A stretch of 64,000 nucleotides of DNA from Fictibacillus arsenicus (GTDB lineage: Bacteria > Bacillota > Bacilli > Bacillales > Fictibacillaceae), in assembly GCF_001999465.1 (NCBI RefSeq), contig NZ_MQMF01000002.1, positions 1-64,000 on the forward strand, read 5' to 3'. A program made the position numbers and the translations under genes. Positions 7,835-17,790 of this stretch are shown piece after piece (position 1 is the stretch's first letter; the number at the start of each line of letters is the position of its first letter). Below the pieces are notes generated by a model. It was not told the origin of the DNA, made no database searches, and saw only the letters and a program-made list of their open reading frames with translations.

Positions 7835-9949
7835 TTAAACATTTTGCTGCTGTTCATTTTTCGCTTTTTCTTCTTTTAATACAACTTTGCGTGATAAGTT
7901 TACACGGCCCTGGTTGTCGATCTCCATAACTTTTACAAGGATTTCATCACCAAGCTTCACCACATCTTCAACTTTACCTACACGCTCTTCAGCCAGTTCT
8001 GAAATATGGACTAACCCATCTTTGCCGCTGAACAGTTCTACGAAAGCACCGAATTTTTCAATACGCTTCACTTTGCCCATGTAGTATTCGCCAACTTGAA
8101 CTTCTCTTACGATATCTTCAATAATCTTCTTCGCCTTGTTGTTCATCGGCTCATCAGTTGAAGCAATAAAGATTGTACCATCTTGTTCGATGTCGATCTT
8201 AACTCCAGTTTCTTCAATGATTTTATTAATGATTTTCCCGCTTGGTCCAATAACATCACGGATTTTGTCAGGATTTATCTTCATTGTTAAAATCTTTGGA
8301 GCATACTGAGATAAGTGCGTACGAGACTCAGAAAGTGTAGATAGCATGGACTTCAAGATAATCATACGGCCTTCTTTGGCTTGTGTAAGTGCCTCTTGAA
8401 GGATTTCACGATTGATACCTGAAATTTTAATATCCATCTGAAGAGCAGTGATGCCGTTTGGTGTACCTGCTACTTTAAAGTCCATATCTCCAAGGTGATC
8501 TTCCATACCTTGAATATCTGTAAGAACAGTAACATCCTCGCCATCTGAGATCAGACCCATCGCAATACCAGCAACTGGTGCTTTAATCGGTACACCAGCA
8601 TCCATCAATGCTAGCGTACTTGCACAAATACTGGCTTGTGATGTAGAACCGTTTGATTCTAATACTTCCGAAACAAGACGAATTGTGTACGGGAATTCCT
8701 CTTCATTAGGAATTACTTGTTCTAAAGCGCGTTCTCCCAATGCCCCATGGCCGATTTCACGTCTGCCTGGTCCGCGCATAAAGCCCGTTTCTCCAACACT
8801 GAACGGAGGGAAGTTGTATTGGTGCATAAAGCGCTTAGACTCTTCCACACCAAGACCATCAAGAACTTGAACATCGCCAAGTGCTCCCAATGTACAAATG
8901 CTTAGCGCTTGAGTTTGTCCACGTGTAAATAGACCTGAACCATGAGTTCTTGCTAAAATGCCTACTGTTGAAGAAAGTTTACGAATTTCATCTGTTTTTC
9001 TTCCGTCAGGACGTACTTTTTCTTTCAAAATTAAGCGTCTAACTTCTTCCTTGATAAGTTTATGTAAAACTTCTTTAGCTTCGCTTGCTTTTTCTTCATC
9101 TTCTTCGTAACGAGAAGCTACGTTTGCACTTACGGCATCAAGAGCTTCTTGACGTGCATGCTTTTCAACAACTTTAACCGCTTCTTTTACATCGTTTCCG
9201 ACAAATTCACGGACTTCTTGTTCAACATCTTTATCAAGTTCATGAAGAACTACTTCCATCTTTTCTTTGCCGATTTCAGCAACGATCTCTTCTTGGAAAG
9301 CGATTAATTTCTTGATCTCTTCATGACCGAACATGATTGCTTCAAGCATTGCTTCCTCAGAAACTTCTTCTGCACCAGCTTCAACCATGTTAATCGCATG
9401 TTTTGTTCCTGCTACAATTAATTGAATATCACTTTTTTCATTTTGTTCAACAGTCGGATTGATAACAAACTCTCCGTCAATACGCCCGACAGTAACACCC
9501 GCGATGGGTCCTTGAAAAGGAATATCGGAAATAGACAATGCAAGAGATGATCCAATCATTGCGGCCATTTCAGAAGAACAGTTTTGATCAACACTCATTA
9601 CAGTGCTGACAACTTGTACTTCGTTACGGAAACCATCAGCAAACAAAGGACGGATCGGACGGTCGATCAAGCGGCTTGCCAACACAGCTTTTTCACTTGG
9701 ACGGCCCTCACGTTTAATAAATCCACCAGGGATTTTACCAACTGCGTATAAACGTTCTTCGTAGTTTACTGTCAGTGGGAAAAAACTTAAATTTTTGGGC
9801 TGTTTTGAAGCTACAGCAGTAGAAAGTACTGCAGTATCACCATATCTGACCATAACAGCACCATTTGCTTGTTTTGCTAATTCTCCAATTTCGAACGTAA
9901 GCGTTCTGCCCGCCCAGTCCATGGTAAAAGTTCGTTTTTGTTGATCCAT
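7835..9949 (-). CDS. pnp: Polynucleotide phosphorylase
   Basis: Phosphorolytic 3'-5' exoribonuclease of the RNA degradation machinery. The product is 704 residues (B. subtilis PnpA has 705). In order it has an RNase PH domain 1, an all-helical linker with a variable acidic stretch, an RNase PH domain 2 ([23 protein letters not shown]), a KH domain ([20 protein letters not shown]) and an S1 domain ([14 protein letters not shown]). The frame opens at a GTG (9973), but that precedes the AGAGGAG site. The ATG at 9949 gives MDQQKRTF, matching relatives. The gene stands alone, between the rpsO and pnp terminators. Confidence 0.97.
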   Translation of the reverse strand: MDQQKRTFTMDWAGRTLTFEIGELAKQANGAVMVRYGDTAVLSTAVASKQPKNLSFFPLTVNYEERLYAVGKIPGGFIKREGRPSEKAVLASRLIDRPIRPLFADGFRNEVQVVSTVMSVDQNCSSEMAAMIGSSLALSISDIPFQGPIAGVTVGRIDGEFVINPTVEQNEKSDIQLIVAGTKHAINMVEAGAEEVSEEAMLEAIMFGHEEIKKLIAFQEEIVAEIGKEKMEVVLHELDKDVEQEVREFVGNDVKEAVKVVEKHARQEALDAVSANVASRYEEDEEKASEAKEVLHKLIKEEVRRLILKEKVRPDGRKTDEIRKLSSTVGILARTHGSGLFTRGQTQALSICTLGALGDVQVLDGLGVEESKRFMHQYNFPPFSVGETGFMRGPGRREIGHGALGERALEQVIPNEEEFPYTIRLVSEVLESNGSTSQASICASTLALMDAGVPIKAPVAGIAMGLISDGEDVTVLTDIQGMEDHLGDMDFKVAGTPNGITALQMDIKISGINREILQEALTQAKEGRMIILKSMLSTLSESRTHLSQYAPKILTMKINPDKIRDVIGPSGKIINKIIEETGVKIDIEQDGTIFIASTDEPMNNKAKKIIEDIVREVQVGEYYMGKVKRIEKFGAFVELFSGKDGLVHISELAEERVGKVEDVVKLGDEILVKVMEIDNQGRVNLSRKVVLKEEKAKNEQQQNV

Positions 9950-10001
9950 TTTACTTGGTACTCCTCTCAACACTTAAAAAATCCTAGTATTTTATGGTTC
10001 T

Positions 10002-10030
10002 ATTATATCCTAACGTAGTCCTTCCTAAAA
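10002..10030 (-). promoter_or_regulatory. Promoter candidate for pnp
   Basis: A perfect TATAAT (10002-10007) on the minus strand, about 52 bases before the pnp ATG. The best -35 at 17 bases is TTTTAG (10025-10030), which is weak. Since rpsO ends in a terminator, some promoter must lie here. Confidence 0.5.
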
Positions 10031-10102
10031 AGAAAAACTGTAAAGAATTTAGTAACCCGTTTAAAACATTTCTAATATGTCCGATATCGTATTGCTTGCA
10101 AT

Positions 10103-10130
10103 AAAAAAAGCGGGATTAAATCCCGCTTTT
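10103..10130 (-). terminator. Intrinsic terminator after rpsO
   Basis: Minus-strand stem AAAGCGGGAT / ATCCCGCTTT with a short loop, followed by TTTTATTGC. It is close to symmetric and could also work in the other direction. Confidence 0.92.
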
Positions 10131-10136
10131 GTTGGA

Positions 10137-10406
10137 TTAACGACGTAATCCTAGTCTTCCGATCAATTCGCGGTAACGCGTGATGTCCTTGTTACGTAGG
10201 TACGTTAACAAGTTACGGCGCTTACCAACCATTTTTAATAGACCACGACGTGAGTGGTGATCTTTCTTGTGTGTACGCAAGTGATCATTCAACTCATTAA
10301 TTTGTTCAGTAAGGATAGCGATTTGAACTTCTGGAGATCCAGTGTCCGTATCATGTACCTTATACTCGCTGATTAGTTCGTTTTTACGCTCTTGAGTAAT
10401 AGCCAT
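10137..10406 (-). CDS. rpsO: 30S ribosomal protein S15
   Basis: Primary 16S rRNA-binding protein of the small-subunit platform, 89 residues. The S15 signature is clear: TGSPEVQIA near residue 22, the loop [12 protein letters not shown], and the C-terminal [15 protein letters not shown]. The open frame extends 22 codons upstream, but the start with the AAGGAGGTGAAAAGG site is the ATG at 10406 (MAITQERK), as in all relatives. It follows ribF, has its own promoter and a structured leader, and ends in a terminator. Confidence 0.98.
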   Translation of the reverse strand: MAITQERKNELISEYKVHDTDTGSPEVQIAILTEQINELNDHLRTHKKDHHSRRGLLKMVGKRRNLLTYLRNKDITRYRELIGRLGLRR

Positions 10407-10503
10407 CCTTTTCACCTCCTTAATATTAGAAACACCTATTACCGAGCAAGCGTCGGTGACTCGACTTGCCAAGCAACGGTTATTAGTACATTAAAAATGT
10501 ACA
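10407..10503 (-). promoter_or_regulatory. rpsO leader RNA, possible S15 autoregulatory element
   Basis: The 5' untranslated region can form several helices. At the 5' end GTACATT / AATGTAC (10486-10502) makes a perfect 7-bp hairpin. Nearer the gene ACCGA / TCGGT closes a loop, while GGCAAG can instead pair with CTTGCT, so two folds compete. In Geobacillus and other firmicutes S15 represses its own mRNA through a leader junction. This is the expected place, but I have not matched the published structure base by base. Confidence 0.4.
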
Positions 10504-10509
10504 TGTATT

Positions 10510-10538
10510 AGCATAGCTTGTTTAAGAAATAATTGCAA
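10510..10538 (-). promoter_or_regulatory. SigA-type promoter for rpsO
   Basis: Minus-strand TTGCAA (10533-10538), a 17-base spacer and TATGCT (10510-10515), lying directly after the ribF stop codon. The predicted transcript starts about 97 bases before rpsO. Confidence 0.5.
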
Positions 10539-10544
10539 GTTTTT

Positions 10545-11486
10545 TTAACACATTGACTGTATGATTGATAATGTCTCGTTCTTATCTGTTTTTAGCTGTT
10601 CGATCAATTCCTCAATAGAGTTGAATTTCTTTTCATCCCTAATCCGTTTAAGCCAAGTGACACTTATCGTTTTCCCATAAATTTCTTTTTGAAAATTAAA
10701 AATGTGGACTTCTAAAGAAGGCCTTTTTTGATCATTTTTAAAAGTCGGCTTATACCCTACATTTGCCATCGCATAGTACTTTTCATCATCAACACTAATT
10801 TCAACAGCGTAAACCCCTACTTTTGGAAGGGTATAGACATCCGTGTCAAGATTTGCTGTAGGAAAACCTATTGTACGGCCGCGTTTATCTCCATGTATGA
10901 CAGTACCATTGAGTTTATATCTTCTACCGAGATAATGAACGATGCTCTCAACTAGGCCTTCTCTAAGGCATTGTCGAATAAGGGTAGAGCTTATTTTCTG
11001 GCCGTTTTCTTCGATCTTCTCAATTACGGTTTGACCGAACTTACCATCAGCTTCATGAACCAATGTTTCCACATTCCCTTTTCCATACTTTCCGTATGTA
11101 AAATCAAAACCTGTTACAACATGCTTTACATTTAAACCGATAATATACTGGTCAACAAATTCCTTCGTAGAGAGTGAAGCAAAATCAAGATCGAATTTCA
11201 CAAGATAAAAACGTTTAACTCCCATACCTTCTAAAATCTTTTTCTTTTCTTCAAGTGGTGTGATATAAGTCCAAGTTTCATCGGCTTTTCCTAAAACTAC
11301 AGAAGGATGTGGATGAAAACTCATTACAGCTGGAATTGCTCCATTTCTTTCTGCAAGTTCAACAGCTGTATTGATCACACGCTGATGTCCGATGTGGATT
11401 CCGTCGAAATAGCCTAATGCCAAGATTAATGGCGGGAGACTCTCTTTTTTATAATAATGAGGATGATTAATGACGATCGTTTCCAA
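10545..11486 (-). CDS. ribF: Bifunctional riboflavin kinase / FAD synthetase
   Basis: Converts riboflavin to FMN and FMN to FAD. The protein has 313 residues. The N-terminal nucleotidyltransferase carries GYFDGIHIGH (His31, His34). The C-terminal kinase domain begins near residue 185 with LGRRYKLNG and has the ATP/metal motif GFPTANL. It is the RibF (RibC of B. subtilis) family at full length. It follows truB by 24 bases, as in B. subtilis, and the rpsO promoter lies just past its stop. No terminator is visible after it, so readthrough into rpsO is likely. Confidence 0.96.
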   Translation of the reverse strand: METIVINHPHYYKKESLPPLILALGYFDGIHIGHQRVINTAVELAERNGAIPAVMSFHPHPSVVLGKADETWTYITPLEEKKKILEGMGVKRFYLVKFDLDFASLSTKEFVDQYIIGLNVKHVVTGFDFTYGKYGKGNVETLVHEADGKFGQTVIEKIEENGQKISSTLIRQCLREGLVESIVHYLGRRYKLNGTVIHGDKRGRTIGFPTANLDTDVYTLPKVGVYAVEISVDDEKYYAMANVGYKPTFKNDQKRPSLEVHIFNFQKEIYGKTISVTWLKRIRDEKKFNSIEELIEQLKTDKNETLSIIQSMC

Positions 11487-11510
11487 AAACTCACCTACTA
11501 ACCTGTTTCG

Positions 11511-12425
11511 TTATTCAATGGCTAACACTTTCGCTGGTTTTATCAAACCAGGTTTAGAAGGATGCAGCTGATAGATGGCTAGACATTTTCCTTCTTCATT
11601 ATAAACACCAAATGGGCTTTGTTCCAACTCTTTTGGTTTTGGAAGCACTGATCCATTTCTAACTTGAGCTTCAGTCTCTTCATCCACTGTCCATTTTGGA
11701 AAATGCGTAATTCCTTCCTCTAGAGGAAATAAGTAATTATCCAAAAATGACGACTCTGTGTTTTCCAGTTCTTCAAAGGTTACGCAATCGTTTAAAGTAA
11801 ATGGACCAGAAGCTGTTCTGATAAGAGAAGACATATGAGCGGGGTAACCTAGCTTTTCACCAATCGCAACAGCGAGAGTTCGGACGTAAGTCCCTTTCGA
11901 ACATTTGACTCTGAATGAAAATACAGGATTTTCTTTACGTAAAATATCCTCTTTATTAAGCAGTTCAAGCTCATATATCGTGACTTTCCGTTTAGGTCTT
12001 TCAACTTGAATTCCCTGTCTTGCGTATTCATAAAGTTTTTTACCATTAACTTTAACAGCTGAATACATGGGAGGAACTTGTTCGATCTCGCCTGTAAGAG
12101 ACTTTATTATCTCTTTTATTTTCCCAAAATCAATATCTTCCTCTACCAGTTTTTCCATTACTTTTTCGCCGTGTGCATCTTCGGTCTCAGTTGAAAAGCC
12201 AAGTGTTACTTCTCCAATATATTCCTTACCGAAGTCAGACATATATTCAGCAATTTTTGTCGCTCTTCCAATACAGATAGGCAGCACTCCCGTAACTTCC
12301 GGGTCGAGGGTTCCAGTGTGTCCCACTTTTTTGGTTGAAAAGATTCTGCGTATTTTTCCTACACAGTCATGTGATGTCATTCCGGCAGGTTTTTTCAGTG
12401 CTAAAATTCCTTGCCTAGCAGTCAT
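11511..12425 (-). CDS. truB: tRNA pseudouridine(55) synthase
   Basis: Isomerises U55 in the T-loop of tRNAs. The product is 304 residues, with motif I HTGTLDPEVTGVLP carrying catalytic Asp41, motif II further on (YSAVKVNGKKLYEYAR) and a C-terminal PUA-like domain. The open frame extends to 12497, but the extension crosses an intrinsic terminator hairpin. The ATG at 12425 has AAGGAG 8 bases upstream and matches relatives (short N-terminus before LALKKPAGMTSHD). Unlike its operon neighbours it is separated from rbfA by 78 bases that include that terminator. Confidence 0.96.
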   Translation of the reverse strand: MTARQGILALKKPAGMTSHDCVGKIRRIFSTKKVGHTGTLDPEVTGVLPICIGRATKIAEYMSDFGKEYIGEVTLGFSTETEDAHGEKVMEKLVEEDIDFGKIKEIIKSLTGEIEQVPPMYSAVKVNGKKLYEYARQGIQVERPKRKVTIYELELLNKEDILRKENPVFSFRVKCSKGTYVRTLAVAIGEKLGYPAHMSSLIRTASGPFTLNDCVTFEELENTESSFLDNYLFPLEEGITHFPKWTVDEETEAQVRNGSVLPKPKELEQSPFGVYNEEGKCLAIYQLHPSKPGLIKPAKVLAIE

Positions 12426-12458
12426 ATCAATTTCTCCTTTTACATACCTGCATTCAAG

Positions 12459-12499
12459 CAAAAAATGGATAGACAATTTATTTAATTGCCTATCCATTT
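12459..12499 (-). terminator. Intrinsic terminator between rbfA and truB
   Basis: Minus-strand inverted repeat AATGGATAGGCAATT / AATTGTCTATCCATT, about 15 bp with one G-U pair and a short A-rich loop, followed by six T residues. It lies 5 bases after the rbfA stop and about 34 bases before truB. No promoter fits between it and truB, so truB and ribF would depend on readthrough. Confidence 0.85.
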
Positions 12500-12503
12500 G
12501 CTA

Positions 12504-12887
12504 TTATGGTTTCGGATGATCTTCGTTTTCTTCGCTGTCTTCGTCATCTCGTTTAATCTCAGATAAAAGACTTTCGATCTTGCTTCCATAATTTAAAGAT
12601 TCATCAAATTTAAAGAAGATGTCTGGTGTTTTACGCATGCGAATACGTTTTCCAATCTCAGTCCTGATAAAACCAGTAGCTTTAGCAAGACTGCGCAAAG
12701 TCTGTTCCTTTTGTTCACTGTCGCCAAAAACAGAAACGTATACAGTCGCTTGCTGCAGGTCACCAGTTACATCAACCGCCGTAACAGTTACAAAACCAAC
12801 GCGGGGATCTTTAAGTTTCCGGCCAATAATATCTGTAAGCTCTTTTTTCATCTGTTCCCCAACACGGTTGGAACGGATTGTGCCCAT
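12504..12887 (-). CDS. rbfA: 30S ribosome-binding factor A
   Basis: Late 30S maturation and cold-adaptation factor that binds near helix 1 of 16S rRNA. It is 127 residues and opens with the conserved [13 protein letters not shown] and [10 protein letters not shown]; the central KH-like domain includes [19 protein letters not shown]. The C-terminal 15 residues are a strongly acidic tail. The start is the ATG at 12887 with a GGGGTG site. It lies 31 bases after ylxP in the nusA-infB operon and is directly followed by a terminator. Confidence 0.95.
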   Translation of the reverse strand: MGTIRSNRVGEQMKKELTDIIGRKLKDPRVGFVTVTAVDVTGDLQQATVYVSVFGDSEQKEQTLRSLAKATGFIRTEIGKRIRMRKTPDIFFKFDESLNYGSKIESLLSEIKRDDEDSEENEDHPKP

Positions 12888-12918
12888 AATTTATACACCC
12901 CGTTTCTTGCCACTTGCC

Positions 12919-13197
12919 TTATAGCCACTCCACTTTAGAATCGGTTACTTCCAATTCGGTAATAGATGTAATCATTGCAAGTGCTCTTTGCAATTCTTTT
13001 TCTGCTATTATTTTGTCCGAAGAAACGGTTACCATACTTATTTCTGCCCGCTGCCATAAATCTTGGAATCCAGTTTCAGAAACAGCAAGATTAAAGCGCT
13101 GCCGAAGTCTGTTAACCGCTTTTTGAACAACTGAACGCTTATCTTTTAACGACTGTGCTTCATATATGAAAAACTCAACCGTTAATAATCCGATCAT
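12919..13197 (-). CDS. ylxP: YlxP-family DUF503 protein
   Basis: Small protein of 92 residues of the DUF503 family, recognised by the conserved [10 protein letters not shown] near residue 17 and by a ferredoxin-like length and layout. Members are regularly found between infB and rbfA in firmicutes, which suggests a role in ribosome assembly; the molecular role is not established. Its ATG overlaps the infB stop (ATGA), so translation is probably coupled to IF2 synthesis. Confidence 0.9.
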   Translation of the reverse strand: MIGLLTVEFFIYEAQSLKDKRSVVQKAVNRLRQRFNLAVSETGFQDLWQRAEISMVTVSSDKIIAEKELQRALAMITSITELEVTDSKVEWL

Positions 13198-15488
13198 TTT
13201 ACTTTAATTTCTTCCATAATATAAGCTTCAATGATGTCGCCTTCTTTAATATCATTGAACTTTTCAAGAGTAATACCACATTCATACCCAGCAGAAACTT
13301 CTTTGGCATCATCTTTAAATCGTTTAAGCGCATCAATCTTGCCCTCGTAAGAAACAACACCATCACGGATTAAACGTACTGTGGAATCTCTCGTGATTTT
13401 ACCTTCTGTAACATAACACCCGGCGATCGTACCAACTTTAGACACTTTAAAGGTTGTTCTGACTTCAACCTGGCCGATAACTTTTTCTTCGAATTCAGGA
13501 TCAAGCATACCTTTCATCGCTGATTCGATTTCTTCAATAACGTTGTAGATGATGCGGTGAAGGCGTACATCAACCTTTTCAGCGTCTGCAGTACGTTTGG
13601 CACCTGCATCCGGGCGAACGTTAAAACCGATTACGATTGCATTTGAAGCAGAAGCAAGCATGATATCATACTCGTTGATCGCCCCAACACCTGAGTGAAT
13701 GATTTTAACTTTAACACCTTCAACATCGATCTTTTGAAGAGAACCTGCTAGTGCTTCTACAGAACCTTGTACATCTCCTTTAATGATGACGTTGATATCT
13801 TTAATCTCACCTTCTTTAATCTGATTAAAGAGGTCATCAAGGTTAAGTTTAGAAGATTCTTTACGCTGAGCATCCTGTTGTTTCTTAAAACGGGATTCTC
13901 CGACTTGGCGAGCTTTTTTCTCATCAGCAAATACCATGAATGGGTCTCCAGCTTGCGGAACATCATTTAATCCCGTAATTTCAACAGGAGTAGATGGTCC
14001 CACAGATTTAACACGGCGACCAAGGTCATTTACCATCGCACGAACACGTCCGTACGTATGTCCAACTACGATAGGATCTCCAACATTTAATGTACCTGAC
14101 TGAACTAGAAGCGTTGCAACTGAACCACGGCCTTTGTCAAGCTGTGCTTCAATTACCGTTCCAGCTGCAGTTCGGTTAGGATTTGCTTTTAATTCTTCTA
14201 CTTCTGAAACAAGGTTGATCATTTCAAGAAGGTCATCAATTCCGTCACCTTTGATAGCTGAAACGTTAACGAAAATTGTATCTCCGCCCCATGCTTCAGA
14301 AACTAGTCCATGTTCAGTAAGTTCTTGCATAACTCGGTCTGGGTTAGCAGCTTCTTTATCCATTTTGTTAACAGCAACGATAATCGGTACTTCAGCGGCT
14401 TTTGCATGGTTGATCGCTTCAACTGTCTGCGGCATTACACCATCATCAGCAGCTACAACAAGAATTGTAATATCCGTTACTTGAGCTCCGCGTGCACGCA
14501 TAGTTGTAAACGCAGCATGGCCTGGTGTATCAAGGAATGTAATTTGTTTTCCGTTGTTTGTGATTTGGTATGCACCGATGTGCTGAGTAATACCACCAGC
14601 TTCTCCTGCAGTTACTTTCGTGTTTCGAATAGCATCAAGAAGCGTAGTTTTACCATGGTCAACGTGCCCCATGATTGTTACAACCGGCGGACGTACTTGC
14701 ATATCTTTTTCATCGTCAACAACTTCATAATTTTCGAACTCGGTTTCATCAACGATAATTTCTTCTTCCACTTCAACATCATAATCAGCGGCGATTAGTT
14801 CAATTGCTTCTTTATCTAGCTCTTGATTGATCGTTGCCATGATGCCAAGACCCATAAGCTTTTTGATGATTTCAGAAGTATCTTTATTTAACTTTTTCGC
14901 AAGTTCACCTACTTGAAGTGTATCAGTAAAAGTGATTTTGCTCGGAGTTTCAAGAACCTTCTTTTGAGGAGCTTGCTGCTGACTGCCTCCGCCTCTGTTT
15001 TGCTTATTTCTGTTCTGGTTCTTGTTGTTATTATTTCGGTTATTGTTATTTCTGTTGTTGTTATTCTGGTTTCTGTTATTGCTGTTTTTAGCATTGTTAT
15101 TCTTTGGAGCATTTTGGCTATTTGAATTGCCTGGCTTCGCCCCTTGAGTTTGCGGGCTTTTTGATTGTGATGAGTTACGATTATCGGTCTCTTTTTTAAT
15201 TTTCATATTACTCTCTTTTTGAACTTCCTTTTTATTAGATTTGGTGTCGTTACCAGAGTTGTTTCTATTCTTATCTGTTTTAGGGAGTTGATTCTGATTT
15301 TTTGGTTTTTTAGGCTGATCTTTTTTTGCTTTTGAACTATAAGCTTCATCGAGCTTTGTTAAAGCAGCCTGATCGATCATAGACATATGATTCGCCACAT
15401 GGACATCCATTGTTTTTAGCTTCTCGATAATGTCTTTACTTTGAACATTTTTCTGTTTCGCATATTCGTATACGCGTATTTTACTCAT
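13194..15488 (-). CDS. infB: Translation initiation factor IF-2
   Basis: GTPase that brings initiator tRNA to the 30S subunit and promotes subunit joining. It has 764 residues. There is an IF2-N-like domain (residues 1-55), then a long low-complexity linker rich in Asn, Lys and Gln (about residues 70-170) with an almost pure Asn/Arg run, and a second IF2-N domain (about 180-235). The G domain has GHVDHGKTT near residue 270, DTPGHAAF and NKMDK, and is followed by domains II to IV. It lies 15 bases after ylxQ and overlaps ylxP by 4 bases. Confidence 0.97.
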   Translation of the reverse strand: MSKIRVYEYAKQKNVQSKDIIEKLKTMDVHVANHMSMIDQAALTKLDEAYSSKAKKDQPKKPKNQNQLPKTDKNRNNSGNDTKSNKKEVQKESNMKIKKETDNRNSSQSKSPQTQGAKPGNSNSQNAPKNNNAKNSNNRNQNNNNRNNNNRNNNNKNQNRNKQNRGGGSQQQAPQKKVLETPSKITFTDTLQVGELAKKLNKDTSEIIKKLMGLGIMATINQELDKEAIELIAADYDVEVEEEIIVDETEFENYEVVDDEKDMQVRPPVVTIMGHVDHGKTTLLDAIRNTKVTAGEAGGITQHIGAYQITNNGKQITFLDTPGHAAFTTMRARGAQVTDITILVVAADDGVMPQTVEAINHAKAAEVPIIVAVNKMDKEAANPDRVMQELTEHGLVSEAWGGDTIFVNVSAIKGDGIDDLLEMINLVSEVEELKANPNRTAAGTVIEAQLDKGRGSVATLLVQSGTLNVGDPIVVGHTYGRVRAMVNDLGRRVKSVGPSTPVEITGLNDVPQAGDPFMVFADEKKARQVGESRFKKQQDAQRKESSKLNLDDLFNQIKEGEIKDINVIIKGDVQGSVEALAGSLQKIDVEGVKVKIIHSGVGAINEYDIMLASASNAIVIGFNVRPDAGAKRTADAEKVDVRLHRIIYNVIEEIESAMKGMLDPEFEEKVIGQVEVRTTFKVSKVGTIAGCYVTEGKITRDSTVRLIRDGVVSYEGKIDALKRFKDDAKEVSAGYECGITLEKFNDIKEGDIIEAYIMEEIKVK

Positions 15489-15503
15489 ATGTTCACCCCC
15501 GTG

Positions 15504-15809
15504 TTAGTGATCAAGAAGTTCCTTTAAACGCTTTGAAAATCCTTGATCATTGACAGCAACTACAACTCGCTGTTCTTTTCCGATTGCTTTGCCTAAAACA
15601 TTTCGATCTTCTATCCAAAAATAATCGACTTTATAGAAAAGACACTTATCTGTTACCTTTTTCTTTGTGTTCTCAGAAGCATCTTTTGATAATAAAACGA
15701 TTTTTGCATTCTGTTTTTGTATACTTTTTACGACAAGCTCTTCACCAGATATTACTTTTCCAGCACGAGCTGCTATTCCAAGAAAGTTTTCCCACCGGCT
15801 TGTTTTCAA
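15504..15809 (-). CDS. ylxQ: L7Ae-family ribosome-associated protein YlxQ
   Basis: 101 residues of the L7Ae/L30e/Gadd45 fold. The typical pattern is visible: [16 protein letters not shown] near residue 9, a central [14 protein letters not shown] and an [12 protein letters not shown] strand. Homologues bind RNA kink-turns and associate with the ribosome or RNase P; the target here is inferred. The start ATG overlaps the stop of rnpM by 4 bases, giving translational coupling, and infB follows 15 bases later. Confidence 0.92.
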   Translation of the reverse strand: MKTSRWENFLGIAARAGKVISGEELVVKSIQKQNAKIVLLSKDASENTKKKVTDKCLFYKVDYFWIEDRNVLGKAIGKEQRVVVAVNDQGFSKRLKELLDH

Positions 15810-16081
15810 GATGTATGACTTCCTTTTTCAAGCTGTTCGTATAATTCAGCCGGAATTTTCGATTTCAAGTGTGTCTCTAGGATCTTTTTCTTTTTTGCTT
15901 GTTCAACACAAACAAGTTCATGACAAAGATAAGCTCCTCTTCCGGATTTTTTTCCGGTTGAGTCGACAGAGACTTCCCCTTCAGGTGAGCGGACAATACG
16001 TGTTAATTCTTTTTTCGCCTTCATCTCTTGACAGGCTACGCATTTTCTCATTGGAATTTTGCGGGTTTTCATTGTCTCCAC
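15806..16081 (-). CDS. rnpM: RNase P modulator RnpM (YlxR, DUF448)
   Basis: 91 residues of the DUF448/YlxR family, with the signature [20 protein letters not shown] and later [12 protein letters not shown]. These Cys pairs are the family hallmark. The B. subtilis protein has recently been described as binding the RNase P RNA and modulating its activity, hence rnpM. It lies 11 bases after nusA and is coupled to ylxQ by an ATGA overlap, as in other Bacillaceae. Confidence 0.93.
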   Translation of the reverse strand: METMKTRKIPMRKCVACQEMKAKKELTRIVRSPEGEVSVDSTGKKSGRGAYLCHELVCVEQAKKKKILETHLKSKIPAELYEQLEKGSHTS

Positions 16082-16092
16082 CTCGTCTTCTC

Positions 16093-17199
16093 TTACTCTT
16101 CATCCTCGACAGAGTCGTTATAAAAAGAATCATTTGCTGAATTGGCAGGGTTATAGACACCTGACTCTACTGCTTCTGATTCACTTTTAATATCAATCTT
16201 CCAACCTGTTAACTTGGCAGCAAGACGTGCATTCTGGCCACGTTTGCCGATTGCGAGTGAAAGCTGATAATCAGGTACGATTACTGTCGTCATCTTATCT
16301 TCTTCGTTCACTTGTACTTCTAATACTTTTGCAGGACTTAAAGAGTTTGCGACGTAAACGACAGGATCTTCACTCCAGCGGACAATATCAATCTTTTCCC
16401 CGTTAAGTTCGTTAACGATCGTTTGCACACGTGCACCTTTTTGCCCAACACATGAACCTACAGGATCAACTTCTGGATCTGCTGCATGAACAGCAATTTT
16501 AGAACGGTCTCCCGCTTCACGAGCAATAGATTTAATCTCAACAGTACCATCATAAATCTCCGGCACTTCAAGTTCGAACAATCGTTTTAAAAGTCCAGGG
16601 TGAGTACGTGAAACTAAGATTTGAGGTCCTTTAGTCGTTTTCTCAACTTTGGTGATATATACTTTAATGCGGTCATTCGTAGTGTGGGATTCACCAGGCA
16701 TCTGCTCTGCTGCAGGTAATAATGCTTCAACACGTCCAAGACTGACATACATATAACGATGGTCCTGACGCTGTACGATACCTGTAATAATGTCTTCTTC
16801 ACGATCGATAAATTCTGAGAAGATGATTCCTCGTTCTGCTTCACGTACACGCTGTGTAACAACTTGTTTAGCAGTTTGAGCGGCAATACGTCCAAAATCC
16901 TTTGGTGTTACTTCCTCTTCTACAATATCATCGATCTCATAACCAGGGTTGATCGCTTGTGCTTCAGTAACTGAAATCTCTTGACGATCGTCCTCAACCT
17001 CAGCAACCACGTTTTTTCTAGAAAACACACGGATACTGCCAGTATCTCTGTTAAAATCCACACGTACATTTTGCGCTTGATGAAAATTGCGTTTATAAGC
17101 TGAAATAAGGGCTGCTTCAATTGCTTCAATAATTACTTCTTTGCTGATCCCTTTTTCTTTTTCCAGTAATGTAAGTGCATCCAAAAGCTCGGTACTCAT
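16093..17199 (-). CDS. nusA: Transcription termination/antitermination factor NusA
   Basis: RNA polymerase-binding factor that stimulates pausing and intrinsic termination. It has 368 residues: an N-terminal polymerase-binding domain, an S1 domain (about 130-200, IVQRQDHRYMYVSLGRVEALLP), KH1 (VGSCVGQKGARVQTIVNEL) and KH2 (LSLAIGKRGQNARLAAKL), and a short acidic tail without the extra repeats of E. coli NusA. The frame opens 12 codons earlier, but the GGGGAG site and family agreement put the start at the ATG of MSTELLDAL (17199). It is second in the operon, 19 bases after rimP. The operon leader holds a possible NusA-responsive attenuator. Confidence 0.97.
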   Translation of the reverse strand: MSTELLDALTLLEKEKGISKEVIIEAIEAALISAYKRNFHQAQNVRVDFNRDTGSIRVFSRKNVVAEVEDDRQEISVTEAQAINPGYEIDDIVEEEVTPKDFGRIAAQTAKQVVTQRVREAERGIIFSEFIDREEDIITGIVQRQDHRYMYVSLGRVEALLPAAEQMPGESHTTNDRIKVYITKVEKTTKGPQILVSRTHPGLLKRLFELEVPEIYDGTVEIKSIAREAGDRSKIAVHAADPEVDPVGSCVGQKGARVQTIVNELNGEKIDIVRWSEDPVVYVANSLSPAKVLEVQVNEEDKMTTVIVPDYQLSLAIGKRGQNARLAAKLTGWKIDIKSESEAVESGVYNPANSANDSFYNDSVEDEE

Positions 17200-17218
17200 T
17201 TTTTTACTCCCCTCTTCA

Positions 17219-17689
17219 TTAAAAAACAACCGCAAGACGAGCGTTTGCCACTTTTTTATATGGCAACTCTACCTTCTTGACTTGGGTTTTTACTTTAATC
17301 TCCATAAACAGCGTTTCACCGTCAAAGTCTTTTAAAAGTCCTTCATATACTTTTTCACCATTAATAGGCTCATAAAGTTTTATGTTTACATTTTTGCCAA
17401 TTGCATTTTTCACATCTTCTGGCTTCTTAAGCGGTCTTTCCACTCCTGGAGAAGATACTTCTAAAAAGTAGGGCTGTTCAATCGGATCAAGTTCATCTAA
17501 TTTTTCACTTAACTGTTCACTGACGGTTCCGCATTCTTCGATATCAACACCGCCGGTTGAGTCGATATAAACACGGAGGAACCAGTTTTTACCCTCTTTA
17601 ACAAATTCAACGTCAACAAGTTCAAGTCCTAGTTTTTCAACGATTGGGGTTACAAGCTCGGTCGTGAGCTCTGTAATCTTCTGACTCAT
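17219..17689 (-). CDS. rimP: Ribosome maturation factor RimP
   Basis: Needed for 30S maturation. The 156-residue protein shows the RimP N-terminal alpha/beta domain ([20 protein letters not shown], split over residues 22-43; [17 protein letters not shown]) and the C-terminal SH3-like barrel with [17 protein letters not shown]. It is first in the rimP-nusA-rnpM-ylxQ-infB-ylxP-rbfA-truB-ribF operon. The start is an ATG with AAGGAGGG about 6 bases upstream. Its promoter and hairpin leader are listed separately. Confidence 0.96.
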   Translation of the reverse strand: MSQKITELTTELVTPIVEKLGLELVDVEFVKEGKNWFLRVYIDSTGGVDIEECGTVSEQLSEKLDELDPIEQPYFLEVSSPGVERPLKKPEDVKNAIGKNVNIKLYEPINGEKVYEGLLKDFDGETLFMEIKVKTQVKKVELPYKKVANARLAVVF

Positions 17690-17727
17690 TGCTGCCCTCC
17701 TTCTGGCTGAATGACCTTAAAACGTAA

Positions 17728-17755
17728 CGAAAGAGTGGGGAGCCCCACTCTTTCG
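17728..17755 (-). promoter_or_regulatory. Leader hairpin of the rimP-nusA operon, possible NusA-dependent attenuator
   Basis: A perfect 13-base inverted repeat, CGAAAGAGTGGGG and its complement, makes a 12-bp GC-rich stem with a 4-base loop. The following minus-strand sequence is TTACGTTTT, an interrupted U-tract. It lies between the rimP promoter and the rimP start (39 bases away). A stable stem with a broken U-tract fits a terminator that needs NusA. B. subtilis nusA is reported to be autoregulated by such a leader terminator. It may also terminate polC readthrough. Confidence 0.6.
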
Positions 17756-17790
17756 CCGACAGTTATTCATTCAACAGTATTTCCAAAAAT

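Noticed and set aside
14310-14798. 162-codon plus-strand open frame opposite infB
   Set aside because: Antisense shadow of the strongly conserved IF2 G domain; Cys/Ser/Asn-rich nonsense composition and no promoter seen.
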